Origin: Foetidibacter luteolus
GTDB lineage: Bacteria > Bacteroidota > Bacteroidia > Chitinophagales > Chitinophagaceae
DNA: 64,000 bases
Direction of reading: 5' to 3'
Assembly: GCF_009650435.1 (NCBI RefSeq)
Contig: NZ_VVIP01000035.1
Span: 329,117 to 393,116, forward strand
Within the stretch, counting starts at the first letter, position 1. Every line of letters begins with the position of its first letter. The notes under the pieces are model-generated. The model did no database searches. It was not told the DNA's origin and saw nothing but the letters and a program-made list of their open reading frames with translations. Shown piece by piece: positions 43,716 to 52,317 of this stretch. The position numbers and the translations under genes are program-made.

Positions 43716-45884
43716 TTATACTTCCTCAAGTTTAAAGGGCAATTTGCGTATGCGCTTGCCTGTAAGGTCAAATATAGCATTGCACAATGCAGGGGCAAAC
43801 GGTGGCAACCCGGGTTCGCCAACACCGCCGGCCTTCTCATCATTTTCCACAATGTGTACCTCAATATCTGGCGTATCGGTAATACGCGGCATTTTGTAAG
43901 TGTCAAAATTTTTCTCTACTGCCTTGCCATCTTCAAAATGTGTGGCATGGGTAACGGCTGCGCCCAGCGCCATAATAATGCTGCCTTCTACCTGCGCCTT
44001 TACAATATCGGGGTTTACATACCAGCCACAATCCATAACCGCCACCACTTTGTCAATTTTTACTTTACCATCGGCGCCTTTTGATACCTTAACCGCTTCG
44101 CCAACAATGCTGCGGAAGCACTCGGTAATGGCTACGCCCCATCCGCTGTTTTTAGACCGGCTTTTCCAGCCGGTCTTTTCCTCCAGGATGGTAATAAGGT
44201 TCTGGTAACGCTCATTGTAAAGATGGCTGCGCCTGAAGTCCAGCGGGTCTTTACCTGCCGCTATGGCCAGCTCGTCCATAAAACTTTCAAAAGCAAAACC
44301 GTTGGTAGAAGAATATACGGAACGCCACCACATAACAGGTATGGGAGATTTTGTGGGCACATCGCCAAAACTATAATTGGGGATGGATTCAAAGTAAGAT
44401 TCCAGGAAGCCTTCTGTGGTGCTGTCGTTGTAAGAAGACCTGTCTGCACCGGGGTTTTGGTGGCCCATGTTCTGCGCCGCCATTTTGGTTTGAAAAGCCT
44501 GTATGCGGCCACCATCGCTTAACCCTGCCTTACAGCCATATACCGCACCCGGCCTAAAGGGGCCCTGGGTGGTATCATCCTCCCTCGTCCATACCACCTG
44601 TACCGGCGCATTAATAGCTTTGGATATTTCAGCCGCCTCATGAGGGTAATCAGTAAAGGCTTTACGGCCAAAGCCACCCCCCAAAAACGTCATATTAATC
44701 GTAACATCTTCAGGCTTTAGCTTAAACCTGTCGCAAAGATCGTCCTGTATCCAGTCGGGCGCCTGTATAGGTCCCCATACGTCCAGCTTGTTATCGTGAT
44801 AATGGGCAACACAGCTAAGCGGCTCCATACAGCTATGGCTTTCGTAAGGGGTTTCATAAACCGCTTCCAGTTTTTTGGCGGCTTTGGCAAAAGCCCCGTC
44901 AAAGTTGCCGCCGGTACGTTGGGAGAGAAAAGGCTTTTCCAGGTCCTCATTCATCCGTTTATACAGTTCGGCCGTGTTAAGGTGTTCAAAACCTGTATCA
45001 TCCCACTCCACTTTTAAAGCCTTGCGTCCCTGCATGGCAGCCCAAAGGTTATCGGCCACCACAGCCACCCCTTCCTGCAGGTTGGCAAATACCCCACGCT
45101 GCACTTTAATAACATGCTTAACACCTTTTACTGCTTTGGCAGCACTATCATCAAAGCTTTTTACTTTACCGGTAAAGCGGGGGCTGCGCTCCACCACAGC
45201 GTACAGCATACCCGGCAGCTTTTTGTCAAGCCCAAAAACGGCTTTACCGTTTACTTTCAGCGGGGTATCCTGCCTGGGCAAAGGCTTGCCTATTATTTTG
45301 TAATCCTTTCTAAGTTTTAGTACCACATTCTTTGGCGGCTCCAGCTTAGAAGCATCCTCCACAAGCTCGCCGTAGCCAAATTTTTTGCCGGAGGGGCGGT
45401 GCAACACCTGGCCATTTTCCGCATAGCAATCTTCTTTGGCAGCGCTCCATTTGCCTGCGGCGGCCTGCACCAGCATTTCCCTTGCCGATGCACCGGTACG
45501 CAGCAGGTGCTTATAAGCGCCCCTTACGGTGGAGCTGCCACCCGTTATCTGGCTGCCATATTTTTTGGCATTGCCCGGGGCGAATATGATGTTGATGTCG
45601 TCCAGGTTTACTTCCAGTTCTTCTGCAATCATTTGAGGCACTACCTGGTAGGCGCCCTGCCCCATCTCTGACCGGTGGTTAAAAATGGTAACCTTGCCGG
45701 ATGTATCTATAGAAATAAAAGCATTCAGTGCAATACCCATGCTGTCGGCGATATCTCCCCGCATAATACGGGTTGCATCTTTACCCAGAGCAGGCAGGTA
45801 AAACCCAATGGTTAGCGCGGCGCCAGACATGCCGGATAACCTGATAAAATTTCTCCTGGATATATTTTGTGCAGTCTTGTTCAT
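43716..45884 (-). CDS. Molybdopterin-binding large subunit, isoquinoline 1-oxidoreductase (IorB) type
   Basis: 722 residues. A twin-arginine signal (RRNFIRLSGMSGAALTIGF) shows folded export. The xanthine dehydrogenase-family Mo domains follow: MGQGAYQVVPQMIAEELEV, then GGSSTVRGAYKHLL, GGGFGRKAFTDYPHEA and the C-terminal GVGEPGLPPFAPAL with the catalytic Glu. IorB-type enzymes hydroxylate N-heterocycles or oxidise aldehydes, with a separate 2Fe-2S subunit and no FAD subunit. The small subunit gene is just upstream (45904-46371), 19 bases away. The physiological substrate is unknown. Confidence 0.9.
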   Translation of the reverse strand: MNKTAQNISRRNFIRLSGMSGAALTIGFYLPALGKDATRIMRGDIADSMGIALNAFISIDTSGKVTIFNHRSEMGQGAYQVVPQMIAEELEVNLDDINIIFAPGNAKKYGSQITGGSSTVRGAYKHLLRTGASAREMLVQAAAGKWSAAKEDCYAENGQVLHRPSGKKFGYGELVEDASKLEPPKNVVLKLRKDYKIIGKPLPRQDTPLKVNGKAVFGLDKKLPGMLYAVVERSPRFTGKVKSFDDSAAKAVKGVKHVIKVQRGVFANLQEGVAVVADNLWAAMQGRKALKVEWDDTGFEHLNTAELYKRMNEDLEKPFLSQRTGGNFDGAFAKAAKKLEAVYETPYESHSCMEPLSCVAHYHDNKLDVWGPIQAPDWIQDDLCDRFKLKPEDVTINMTFLGGGFGRKAFTDYPHEAAEISKAINAPVQVVWTREDDTTQGPFRPGAVYGCKAGLSDGGRIQAFQTKMAAQNMGHQNPGADRSSYNDSTTEGFLESYFESIPNYSFGDVPTKSPIPVMWWRSVYSSTNGFAFESFMDELAIAAGKDPLDFRRSHLYNERYQNLITILEEKTGWKSRSKNSGWGVAITECFRSIVGEAVKVSKGADGKVKIDKVVAVMDCGWYVNPDIVKAQVEGSIIMALGAAVTHATHFEDGKAVEKNFDTYKMPRITDTPDIEVHIVENDEKAGGVGEPGLPPFAPALCNAIFDLTGKRIRKLPFKLEEV

Positions 45885-45903
45885 GGTAAATGGTTTTTAC
45901 AGG

Positions 45904-46371
45904 TTAAGCTTTTTGCATGTTAACAGCAGCGGTTTTTATGGCTTTGCGTATGCGGCCATAGGTGCCGCAACGGCATATATGGCCCTGCATAGCCTGGTCA
46001 ATTTCTTTTTCTGAAGGGTTATTGTTTTTCTTAAGCAATGCTGCGGCGGCCATAATCTGCCCGCTCTGGCAATAACCGCACTGGGGTACCTGCTCTGCTA
46101 TCCAGGCTTGTTGTACGGGGTGAGAATTATCATCCGACAAGCCCTCTATCGTGGTTATTTTTTGATTGACCGCAGCCGATACCGGCATAGAACAAGAGCG
46201 TACCGGCATGCCGTTAAAGTGAACCGTGCATGCGCCGCACTGGGCTATACCGCAACCATACTTAGTGCCCGTAAGGCCCACAAGATCACGTATTGCCCAA
46301 AGCAAAGGCATTTGCGGATCTGCTTCAATTGTATAAGATTTTCCGTTAACCTGCAAAGTGTAGGAAGCCAT
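45904..46371 (-). CDS. 2Fe-2S small subunit of the molybdenum hydroxylase (IorA type)
   Basis: 155 residues. The plant-type 2Fe-2S site is [17 protein letters not shown] with a later Cys in VRSC, and the second cluster domain is [17 protein letters not shown] with [15 protein letters not shown]. It passes electrons from the Mo centre to an outside acceptor. It is the first gene of the unit and is exported as a complex with the Tat-signalled large subunit; it has no signal of its own. Confidence 0.92.
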   Translation of the reverse strand: MASYTLQVNGKSYTIEADPQMPLLWAIRDLVGLTGTKYGCGIAQCGACTVHFNGMPVRSCSMPVSAAVNQKITTIEGLSDDNSHPVQQAWIAEQVPQCGYCQSGQIMAAAALLKKNNNPSEKEIDQAMQGHICRCGTYGRIRKAIKTAAVNMQKA

Positions 46372-46529
46372 ACTATATGTTTTAGAGGTGAGTTAAGGTA
46401 CAAAATGACCTATAAGGTACATATATTTTTAGACGAACGGTAGCAAAAGCAAGCCCACCAACATAGCTATCATCAATTGTAGCGGGTTAGCAAACACGAT
46501 AGATTCTTATCTTTCCCAAAAATCTGGTC

Positions 46530-47360
46530 TTGCATTTTCCTGTAGAAATAACAGTTGGTTCAGTAAAAATTTTGCTGCACAGCATTGCAGAGCCGCTGGC
46601 TTTTTTTATTGGCTTTCGTTACTTTTTATACCTGCGCAAAAAGCAGGGCGATGCTATTAACAGCCAAAACAGGCTATGGGTATTAATCGGCGCTGTTTTT
46701 GGCGCTGTGTTGGGCAGCAGGCTTATTGGCGGGCTGGAAAATGTACCGCAAATGATGGCAGCAAAAAACAAGCTGTTTTATTTTTATCAAAACAAAACGG
46801 TATTGGGCGGGTTCCTGGGTGGATTGCTGGGTGTTGAGCTGGCAAAAAAACTTATTGGTGAAAAAACTTCTTCCGGCGACCTGTTTGCTTATCCCATGAT
46901 ACTCGCACTCATCATTGGCCGCATTGGTTGTTTCAGCATGGGCATATATGAAGAAACCTATGGTTTGCCCACCTCATTACCCTGGGGTATGCACCTGGGC
47001 GATAACCAGCCACGGCACCCCGTTTGCCTGTATGAAACGCTGTATTTACTGTTGTTATGGGCAGCCCTTGTACAATTAGAGAAGAGATACATTTTACAAA
47101 ATGGCGCCCGGTTTAAACTGTTCCTCATCAGCTATTGCATGTTTCGTTTTCTGCTGGATTTTATTAAGCCGCATTACAGCTTTGGCATAGGCTTATCAAC
47201 CATACAACTAACGGCGCTGGCCGGGCTTGTGTATTACTACCGGTACATCATCCACCCCGGTTTATTGGTGCAGGAGAGGAAGAAAGCCATTACGGGCCCG
47301 GCGGCGGAATACCCTCCATCCCCTGAAGGGGAGTTTTATGAGCCCGGCAGCAGGCTTTAA
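46530..47360 (+). CDS. Lgt-like membrane protein with altered catalytic residues
   Basis: 276 residues from a TTG start (an upstream stop at 46500 leaves only non-ATG starts). About seven membrane segments and the Lgt layout are visible: LHFPVEITVG opening, GGFLGGLLGVELAKK, GRIGCFSMGIY, RHPVCLYET and MFRFLLDFIKPHY. Lgt moves diacylglyceryl from phosphatidylglycerol to lipoprotein Cys. Here Arg131 (GRIG) and the FRF Arg remain, but the usual HGG His is Leu, the Asn of GRIGN is Cys134, and the RxxxE Glu is Asp. So it is probably not the main Lgt, but a paralog acting on a different lipid or protein. A tetraether-synthase-like radical SAM gene follows at 47610. Confidence 0.75.
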   Translation: MHFPVEITVGSVKILLHSIAEPLAFFIGFRYFLYLRKKQGDAINSQNRLWVLIGAVFGAVLGSRLIGGLENVPQMMAAKNKLFYFYQNKTVLGGFLGGLLGVELAKKLIGEKTSSGDLFAYPMILALIIGRIGCFSMGIYEETYGLPTSLPWGMHLGDNQPRHPVCLYETLYLLLLWAALVQLEKRYILQNGARFKLFLISYCMFRFLLDFIKPHYSFGIGLSTIQLTALAGLVYYYRYIIHPGLLVQERKKAITGPAAEYPPSPEGEFYEPGSRL

Positions 47361-47394
47361 CTGTTCAACGTTCTTTTGTTCAATGTTCAATGTA
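47361..47394 (+). repeat. Short dispersed repeat family C, copy 2
   Basis: GTTCAACGTTCTTTTGTTCA and the following GTTCAATG tract, directly after the Lgt-like stop. Confidence 0.6.
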
Positions 47395-47449
47395 AGGCTG
47401 GTCCGCTTCGCAGCGGGTTTCTGCCACCGCAGGTGTCAGAAACATCCAC

Positions 47450-47545
47450 TATCCGGGTCTGAAAAGCCACCCAATGAACAGAACGATGAAGTGCTTGCGA
47501 CGCAACTGGGCCGCCATGAAACTATATCGCTGGTATCTAAAAAAC
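47450..47545 (-). repeat. Dispersed repeat family B, copy 9
   Basis: Inverse orientation: CCGGGTCTGAAAAGCCACCC, CTTGCGACGCAACTGGGCCG and TATATCGCTGGTATC. It lies between the Lgt-like and radical SAM genes. Confidence 0.8.
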
Positions 47546-47609
47546 GGGTGGGATACGCTGCACATACAAAACTGTATAAATTGTAAAACACAAACCCTAA
47601 ATTTACTGC

Positions 47610-49016
47610 ATGCCTGAACGCCCATATACCTACTACGATTTTACGCTTAGCCTTTGCCCGCAATGCCTGCGCAGGATAGATGCCAAAATTGTATTTGAAA
47701 ACAACCACGTGTTTATGCTGAAGAACTGCCCGGAGCATGGCTTTAGCAAAGTGCTGATTGCAACAGATGTGGAATACTATAAAAACATTCGCAACTATAA
47801 CAAGCCATCGGAGATACCGCTGAAATTTAATACCACCACTCATTATGGCTGCCCTTACGATTGCGGCCTTTGCGCCGACCATGAGCAGCACAGTTGCCTT
47901 ACGGTGGTGGAAATAACAGACCGCTGTAACCTAACCTGCCCCACCTGCTATGCTATGAGCAGCCCGCACTATGGCAGGCACCGAACCGTGGAAGAGGTAG
48001 AAAAAATGCTGGACATTATCGTAGCTAACGAAGGCCAGCCTGATGTGGTACAAATAAGCGGCGGGGAACCCACTATTCACCCTGATTTTTTTGCCATATT
48101 GGATATTGCGAAACAAAAGCCCATTAAACATTTGATGGTAAACACCAACGGCATACGTATAGCTAAAGACAAAGCATTTGCTGAAAGACTGGCTGCTTAT
48201 ATGCCCGATTTTGAGGTTTACCTGCAATTTGATTCTTTTAAACCCGAAGCGCTGCAAACTTTAAGGGGCAAAGATTTAACGGATATACGCCTGCAGGCTT
48301 TGGAACATTTGAATGAGCTGAACCTTTCTACCACACTGGTAGTTACTTTACAAAAAGGGCTGAATGATGATGAGATAGGAAAAATTATAGAGTTTGCAGT
48401 GCAGCAACGCTGTGTTAGGGGTGTTACTTTTCAGCCCGTGCAGATAGCGGGCCGGCTGGAGCATTTTAACCCGGCTACAGACAGGATTACCTTAACGGAT
48501 GTTAGGCAAAAAATCTTGGGCCAGACAAGCATTTTCCAGGCAAATGATATAATACCGGTACCCTGCAATCCTGATGCGCTTGCTATGGGCTACGCGTTAA
48601 AACTGGGTGGGCAGATATTCCCGATGACACGTTATATAGACCCTGCCCACCTGCTAAACAACAGCCGGAACACGATTGTATATGAGCAGGACGAACAACT
48701 GCACCAACACATGCTGAAAATTTTCAGCACTGGCATATCCGTTGACAGGGTGGAAAGCAATTTTAAAGAGTTGCTCTGCTGCCTGCCGCAAATACATGCG
48801 CCGGGCTTAAGTTACGATAACCTGTTCCGCATCATTATTATGCGTTTTATTGACGCCTGGGATTTTGACGTGCGGGCCATTAAAAAAAGCTGTGTGCATA
48901 TTGTGAGTAAAGATGGCCGCATGATACCTTTTGAAACCATGAACCTGCTGTACAGGGATGAAAAGGAAGCGCATGCAAAACAACTGCAGAAAGAGAGGGA
49001 GGCTGTACTGTTATGA
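47610..49016 (+). CDS. Radical SAM protein of the MJ0619 / tetraether lipid synthase (Tes) type
   Basis: 468 residues. The N-terminal part has a metal-binding set: Cys16, Cys19, Cys40 and His43 (SLCPQC, KNCPEHG). Two CX3CX2C motifs follow: Cys81/85/88 in GCPYDCGLC and Cys106/110/113 in DRCNLTCPTCY. The second is the radical SAM cluster, then SGGEPTIH. Two such motifs behind a CPEHG segment are characteristic of Methanocaldococcus MJ0619 and its relatives, including tetraether lipid synthase, which joins lipid tails through radical chemistry. The C-terminal part (about 300-468) is helical. Its stop overlaps the ATG of a tiny membrane protein gene (ATGA), and an Lgt-like gene precedes it, so a lipid or lipoprotein modification is a reasonable guess. 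Confidence 0.8.
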   Translation: MPERPYTYYDFTLSLCPQCLRRIDAKIVFENNHVFMLKNCPEHGFSKVLIATDVEYYKNIRNYNKPSEIPLKFNTTTHYGCPYDCGLCADHEQHSCLTVVEITDRCNLTCPTCYAMSSPHYGRHRTVEEVEKMLDIIVANEGQPDVVQISGGEPTIHPDFFAILDIAKQKPIKHLMVNTNGIRIAKDKAFAERLAAYMPDFEVYLQFDSFKPEALQTLRGKDLTDIRLQALEHLNELNLSTTLVVTLQKGLNDDEIGKIIEFAVQQRCVRGVTFQPVQIAGRLEHFNPATDRITLTDVRQKILGQTSIFQANDIIPVPCNPDALAMGYALKLGGQIFPMTRYIDPAHLLNNSRNTIVYEQDEQLHQHMLKIFSTGISVDRVESNFKELLCCLPQIHAPGLSYDNLFRIIIMRFIDAWDFDVRAIKKSCVHIVSKDGRMIPFETMNLLYRDEKEAHAKQLQKEREAVLL

Positions 49017-49273
49017 GTAAAATGTGGAAGGTGACCCTGATAACCGTACTTGGTAATTTTTGCTTCCTGGCTTTGGCATTGCTTCGCCTTGGAGATGTTG
49101 GTATTGGTGGTGAAATTTTGGTATTGGCATTTCAACTAATTTTCGGAATTGGATTAGCGGGCAATAAAGACAGTCGGCAAACCGGCCAGGGTTTGTTGCT
49201 TGGACTAGGTTTGTTTTTGCTGATTGGTGGCGTTACCTGCAGTATCCTTTTTTCCAACATCAACATAAGGTAG
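49013..49273 (+). CDS. Tiny membrane protein, tandem family member 1
   Basis: 86 residues, three hydrophobic segments. The start overlaps the radical SAM stop by four bases (ATGA), so translation is coupled. The C-terminal helix ends LGLFLLIGGVTCSILFSN. The two following genes encode proteins with the same layout and the same end pattern (LL-G-x-x-C-S/G). No known domain. Confidence 0.75.
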   Translation: MSKMWKVTLITVLGNFCFLALALLRLGDVGIGGEILVLAFQLIFGIGLAGNKDSRQTGQGLLLGLGLFLLIGGVTCSILFSNINIR

Positions 49274-49275
49274 TT

Positions 49276-49524
49276 ATGAAGTTGTATAAACCGGTTATCG
49301 TTGGCAATAGCATCGCCTTTGCAAGTCTCGCCCTTGTGCTTGGTATGTTCGGTTTTGCCGGGGTAGGCGCTGCCGCATTCTGCATTGTGTTTATTGATTT
49401 GTTTGTGCTGCTGGTGTACATTTTTACAAAAAATATGGCTGCGGTAAAAGCCACCTTATTGTGCATAGGAGTATTGTTGCTTACCGGTTTTTCTATTTGT
49501 TCTGTTTCAAACGGTGTCGGTTAA
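49276..49524 (+). CDS. Tiny membrane protein, tandem family member 2
   Basis: 82 residues, three hydrophobic segments, ending GVLLLTGFSICSVSNGVG. It starts 2 bases after member 1. The Cys near the end aligns with those of members 1 and 3. Overall identity is low but the hydrophobic pattern is the same, suggesting old tandem duplication. Confidence 0.75.
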   Translation: MKLYKPVIVGNSIAFASLALVLGMFGFAGVGAAAFCIVFIDLFVLLVYIFTKNMAAVKATLLCIGVLLLTGFSICSVSNGVG

Positions 49525-49531
49525 CCATCAT

Positions 49532-49810
49532 ATGAAAAAAACAAGTATTGCTGTAAAAATTCTGTTGGTAAATATCGGGCTGTCCATACTGGTGGCTTTA
49601 TTATACCTGCTGACGGCATCCCAGCCTGACGGTGAAGAATTTGCATTTGCGGCAGGAATAGCCGCTTTGATGCTGGGAATCATTAACCTTTTTGTTGGCC
49701 TGGTACTGATATTCACCCAATACAAAACCTGGCGGGATGGCTTTTTTCTTACATCTGGCGTGCTGCTGTTGCTTAGCGGCATTACCTGCGGGGCAGGAGC
49801 TGCCTTATAG
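49532..49810 (+). CDS. Tiny membrane protein, tandem family member 3
   Basis: 92 residues from the ATG at 49532 (a GTG at 49514 would overlap member 2). Three hydrophobic segments, ending GVLLLLSGITCGAGAAL with the shared Cys. It is the last gene of the coupled unit that begins with the radical SAM gene. Confidence 0.75.
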   Translation: MKKTSIAVKILLVNIGLSILVALLYLLTASQPDGEEFAFAAGIAALMLGIINLFVGLVLIFTQYKTWRDGFFLTSGVLLLLSGITCGAGAAL

Positions 49811-49879
49811 CTTTGTATTATACGGTAACCGCCCCATTCTGTAGGAGGAAATGATGCGTTAACATGGGTTATTGCTCAA

Positions 49880-49962
49880 TAATGTACAAGGCGTACAAGA
49901 GTGCGACGCAACGATGCCTCATGCATGTTCCTGCTGCCGGGCTCCAAGAAATTCTCATGCTG
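49880..49962 (-). repeat. Dispersed repeat family B, copy 10
   Basis: Inverse orientation: GTACAAGAGTGCGACGCAAC, GATGCCTCATGCATGTTCCT and GCTGCCGGGCTCCAAGAA. It lies between the convergent tiny-membrane-protein unit and the histidine kinase gene. Confidence 0.8.
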
Positions 49963-49991
49963 CTATGCGGCATTTTTATATGCGGCAAACG

Positions 49992-51365
49992 TTACTCTCT
50001 GTCAACAGGCAATAACACCAGTACCTGCGTGCCGTTACCTTCGGCAGAATCTACTTTAATCATACCATGGTGCAGCCTGATAATGTTAAGGCTCAGCGGA
50101 AGGCCGATACCATAACCCTGGAACCTCTGCGAGTTAGATGCCCGGAAGAAGGGCTCAAAAACATGCTCCAGTTCATTTTTGGGTATGCCGATACCTTCAT
50201 CTTCAGTTAGTATATGAATGTAGTCTTCTATTACTTTAATGGTAACTTTTACTGGCCTGTTACCGGAGTATTTGCAGCCGTTCAGCACTATATTACTTAA
50301 AGCAAGCTTAAGCAGTTGCTCGTTTCCGCTAACAATAAGGTCTTCAGACGATTCTGGCAAATCATGCAGCAGAAGCTGCACCGTGTTGCTGTTCACTATC
50401 TCTTCCACGCTGTGTTTAACCTCGCACATCAGTTCATCTATCCGTATCCTTTTCCATTCCTGCCGTTTACCATCAAAGCCTGTTTGTGCAAGGTTTAACA
50501 GGCTGTTGGATATATGCTGCAATTTCTCGGCCTGTGCAAGAATATTCAATACAGATTGCTGCAGCTCTTCTTTTGTACGGTTTACAGACAATGACAATTC
50601 AGCTTCCCCTATTATAGACGTAATCGGCGTTCTGAATTCATGGGATGCGTTGCTCACAAAATTGTTCTGCGTTTCAAAAGATGTTTGCAGGCGGTCAAGC
50701 ATTTCATTAAAAGTGTAACCCAATTCCCATATTTCATCCTGGCCCTTTTTTTCCGGCAGCCGCATGGAAAGGTTTTCTGCATTAATGTTTTTAACCCGCT
50801 TTATTATAGTGCGTACCGGCTTAAACGTGTACCGGGAAAAAAGAACCCCCGTGGCATACACAATAACTATAGCTACAATAAAGCCCACCAGCAAAAAATT
50901 ACGAAGGTTTTGCAGTGTATCGGTTAGCTCTTCATTACCCGCGGAAAGCACAACGATAAAATCGCCCTCATTGTCTTCATAAAAAATACCGGTATAATAG
51001 TAGTTTTTCTTTCTGAAGTACGAGCTGCCTGTTTCCGCCACGCTGCGAAAGAAATTGGCAGGCAGCGCGGGCAGTATGGCAGCCTTGTACCCCTGCTGCT
51101 GCAAGGTGTCTACCCGAAAAAAGTATTCACGCTCCCCCGGCAGCACTTCCAGGTGTTCACGTCGTATTTCGCTGTAGGCATCAATGGAGGTTTCATCTTT
51201 TTCCAACATTACCCTGGCTGCTATGTAGGCACGTATCTCCAGCCTTTTGTAAAAGTCTATGGTAGCAAACCGGCTGGTAAAAAAATAGGTAAAAACGCTT
51301 AACAACAATATAACCGTAGCGGTTATAGTGGTAAACAATATGGCAGTTTGCGTTTGTATTTTCAA
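49992..51365 (-). CDS. Sensor histidine kinase
   Basis: 457 residues. Two membrane helices (about 10-30 and 165-185) flank a periplasmic sensor of about 130 residues. A HAMP domain follows, then the phosphorylated His in NASHEFRTPITS and an ATPase domain with LSNIVLNGCKYS (N box), DEGIGIP (G1), FEPFFRASNS (F box) and GYGIGLPLSLNI (G2). It phosphorylates the response regulator encoded 3 bases upstream. The signal is unknown; the sensor domain shows no known fold by eye. Confidence 0.93.
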   Translation of the reverse strand: MKIQTQTAILFTTITATVILLLSVFTYFFTSRFATIDFYKRLEIRAYIAARVMLEKDETSIDAYSEIRREHLEVLPGEREYFFRVDTLQQQGYKAAILPALPANFFRSVAETGSSYFRKKNYYYTGIFYEDNEGDFIVVLSAGNEELTDTLQNLRNFLLVGFIVAIVIVYATGVLFSRYTFKPVRTIIKRVKNINAENLSMRLPEKKGQDEIWELGYTFNEMLDRLQTSFETQNNFVSNASHEFRTPITSIIGEAELSLSVNRTKEELQQSVLNILAQAEKLQHISNSLLNLAQTGFDGKRQEWKRIRIDELMCEVKHSVEEIVNSNTVQLLLHDLPESSEDLIVSGNEQLLKLALSNIVLNGCKYSGNRPVKVTIKVIEDYIHILTEDEGIGIPKNELEHVFEPFFRASNSQRFQGYGIGLPLSLNIIRLHHGMIKVDSAEGNGTQVLVLLPVDRE

Positions 51366-51368
51366 AAA

Positions 51369-52046
51369 TTAGCCCTCCCTCATTACATAGCCCATCCCCA
51401 CAACTGTATGAATGAGCTTGCTGTCAAAATCCTTGTCTACCTTTTTGCGCAGGTAATTAACATACACATCCACAACATTGGTAGCCATGTTAAAATCAAC
51501 GCCCCAAACTTTTTCCAGCAGTTCTACCCTGGATAAAACCTTGTTCTGGCTGCGCATAAAGCACTCCAGCAGCCTGAATTCGGTAGCGGTAAGGCTTATT
51601 TCCTGCCCTTCCCGTTTTACGGTTTTGGCGTCAATATCCATTTCCAGCCCGTTAATGGTTAGTTTTTCAGTAAGTTCTTCTCCGTACAGGCCCCTGCGCA
51701 GCAGGGAGCGTATTCGGGCCTCCAGCTCAGCAAAACGAAAGGGCTTGGTTAAATAATCGTCAGCCCCGCTGTCAAGCCCGGCAACAATATTTTCAGTGGT
51801 TCCAAGCGCTGTAAGCATTAAAACTGGCACCGGCACTTTGTTTTTGCGTAGCTGCCGGCATACTTCAAGGCCGTTTATCCCGGGCAGCATAATATCCAGT
51901 ATCATCAGCCTGAAAGGGTGCTCCATGGCCATAGCCAGGGCGGTGTGGCCATCCTGCGCCACACTAACTTCATAGCCTTTTTCGCTAAGGCCCTTATGCA
52001 TCATGCCTGCCACCGCAGGCTCATCTTCTGCAAGTAATATCTTCAT
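51369..52046 (-). CDS. OmpR-family response regulator
   Basis: 225 residues. The receiver domain has the phosphoacceptor Asp in LMILDIMLPGINGLEV and the Lys in YLTKPFRFAEL. The winged-helix DNA-binding domain follows (about 130-222, LTATEFRLLECFMRS, NVVDVYVNYLRKKVD). It is the first gene of a two-component unit with the kinase, with only 3 bases between them. Confidence 0.95.
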   Translation of the reverse strand: MKILLAEDEPAVAGMMHKGLSEKGYEVSVAQDGHTALAMAMEHPFRLMILDIMLPGINGLEVCRQLRKNKVPVPVLMLTALGTTENIVAGLDSGADDYLTKPFRFAELEARIRSLLRRGLYGEELTEKLTINGLEMDIDAKTVKREGQEISLTATEFRLLECFMRSQNKVLSRVELLEKVWGVDFNMATNVVDVYVNYLRKKVDKDFDSKLIHTVVGMGYVMREG

Positions 52047-52145
52047 GGTTATCCGAAAGTATTATCAAATAAACACAAATCATGCATTTATGTTGGTTAA
52101 AAATAAAAAGACTCAGCGGGGGTATTGCCTCCGGCAACAAGGTAA

Positions 52146-52243
52146 AAATGCTTATGGACCCGGCAGCAGGAACATCCATTGAGCATCGTTGCGTCGCACT
52201 CTTATACGTCCAGGTTCTCTATTCAGCTTTGCCCACCGGGTAG
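52146..52243 (+). repeat. Dispersed repeat family B, copy 11
   Basis: TGCTTATGGACCCGGCAGCA, GAGCATCGTTGCGTCGCACT and ATTCAGCTTTGCCCACCGGG. It fills the region between the divergent response regulator and thiolase genes. Confidence 0.85.
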
Positions 52244-52270
52244 ACGGTCGCTCTTACATACAACATTTAG

Positions 52271-52298
52271 TTGCATAAACAACTTTTTATTACATTTG
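52271..52298 (+). promoter_or_regulatory. Candidate promoter of the thiolase gene
   Basis: TTG (52271-52273), 17 bases, then TACATTTG (52291-52298), the -7 consensus TAnnTTTG. The start point would be near 52304, giving a very short leader before the ATG at 52318. Confidence 0.5.
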
Positions 52299-52317
52299 GT
52301 TTCTTAAATTGTTTGCT

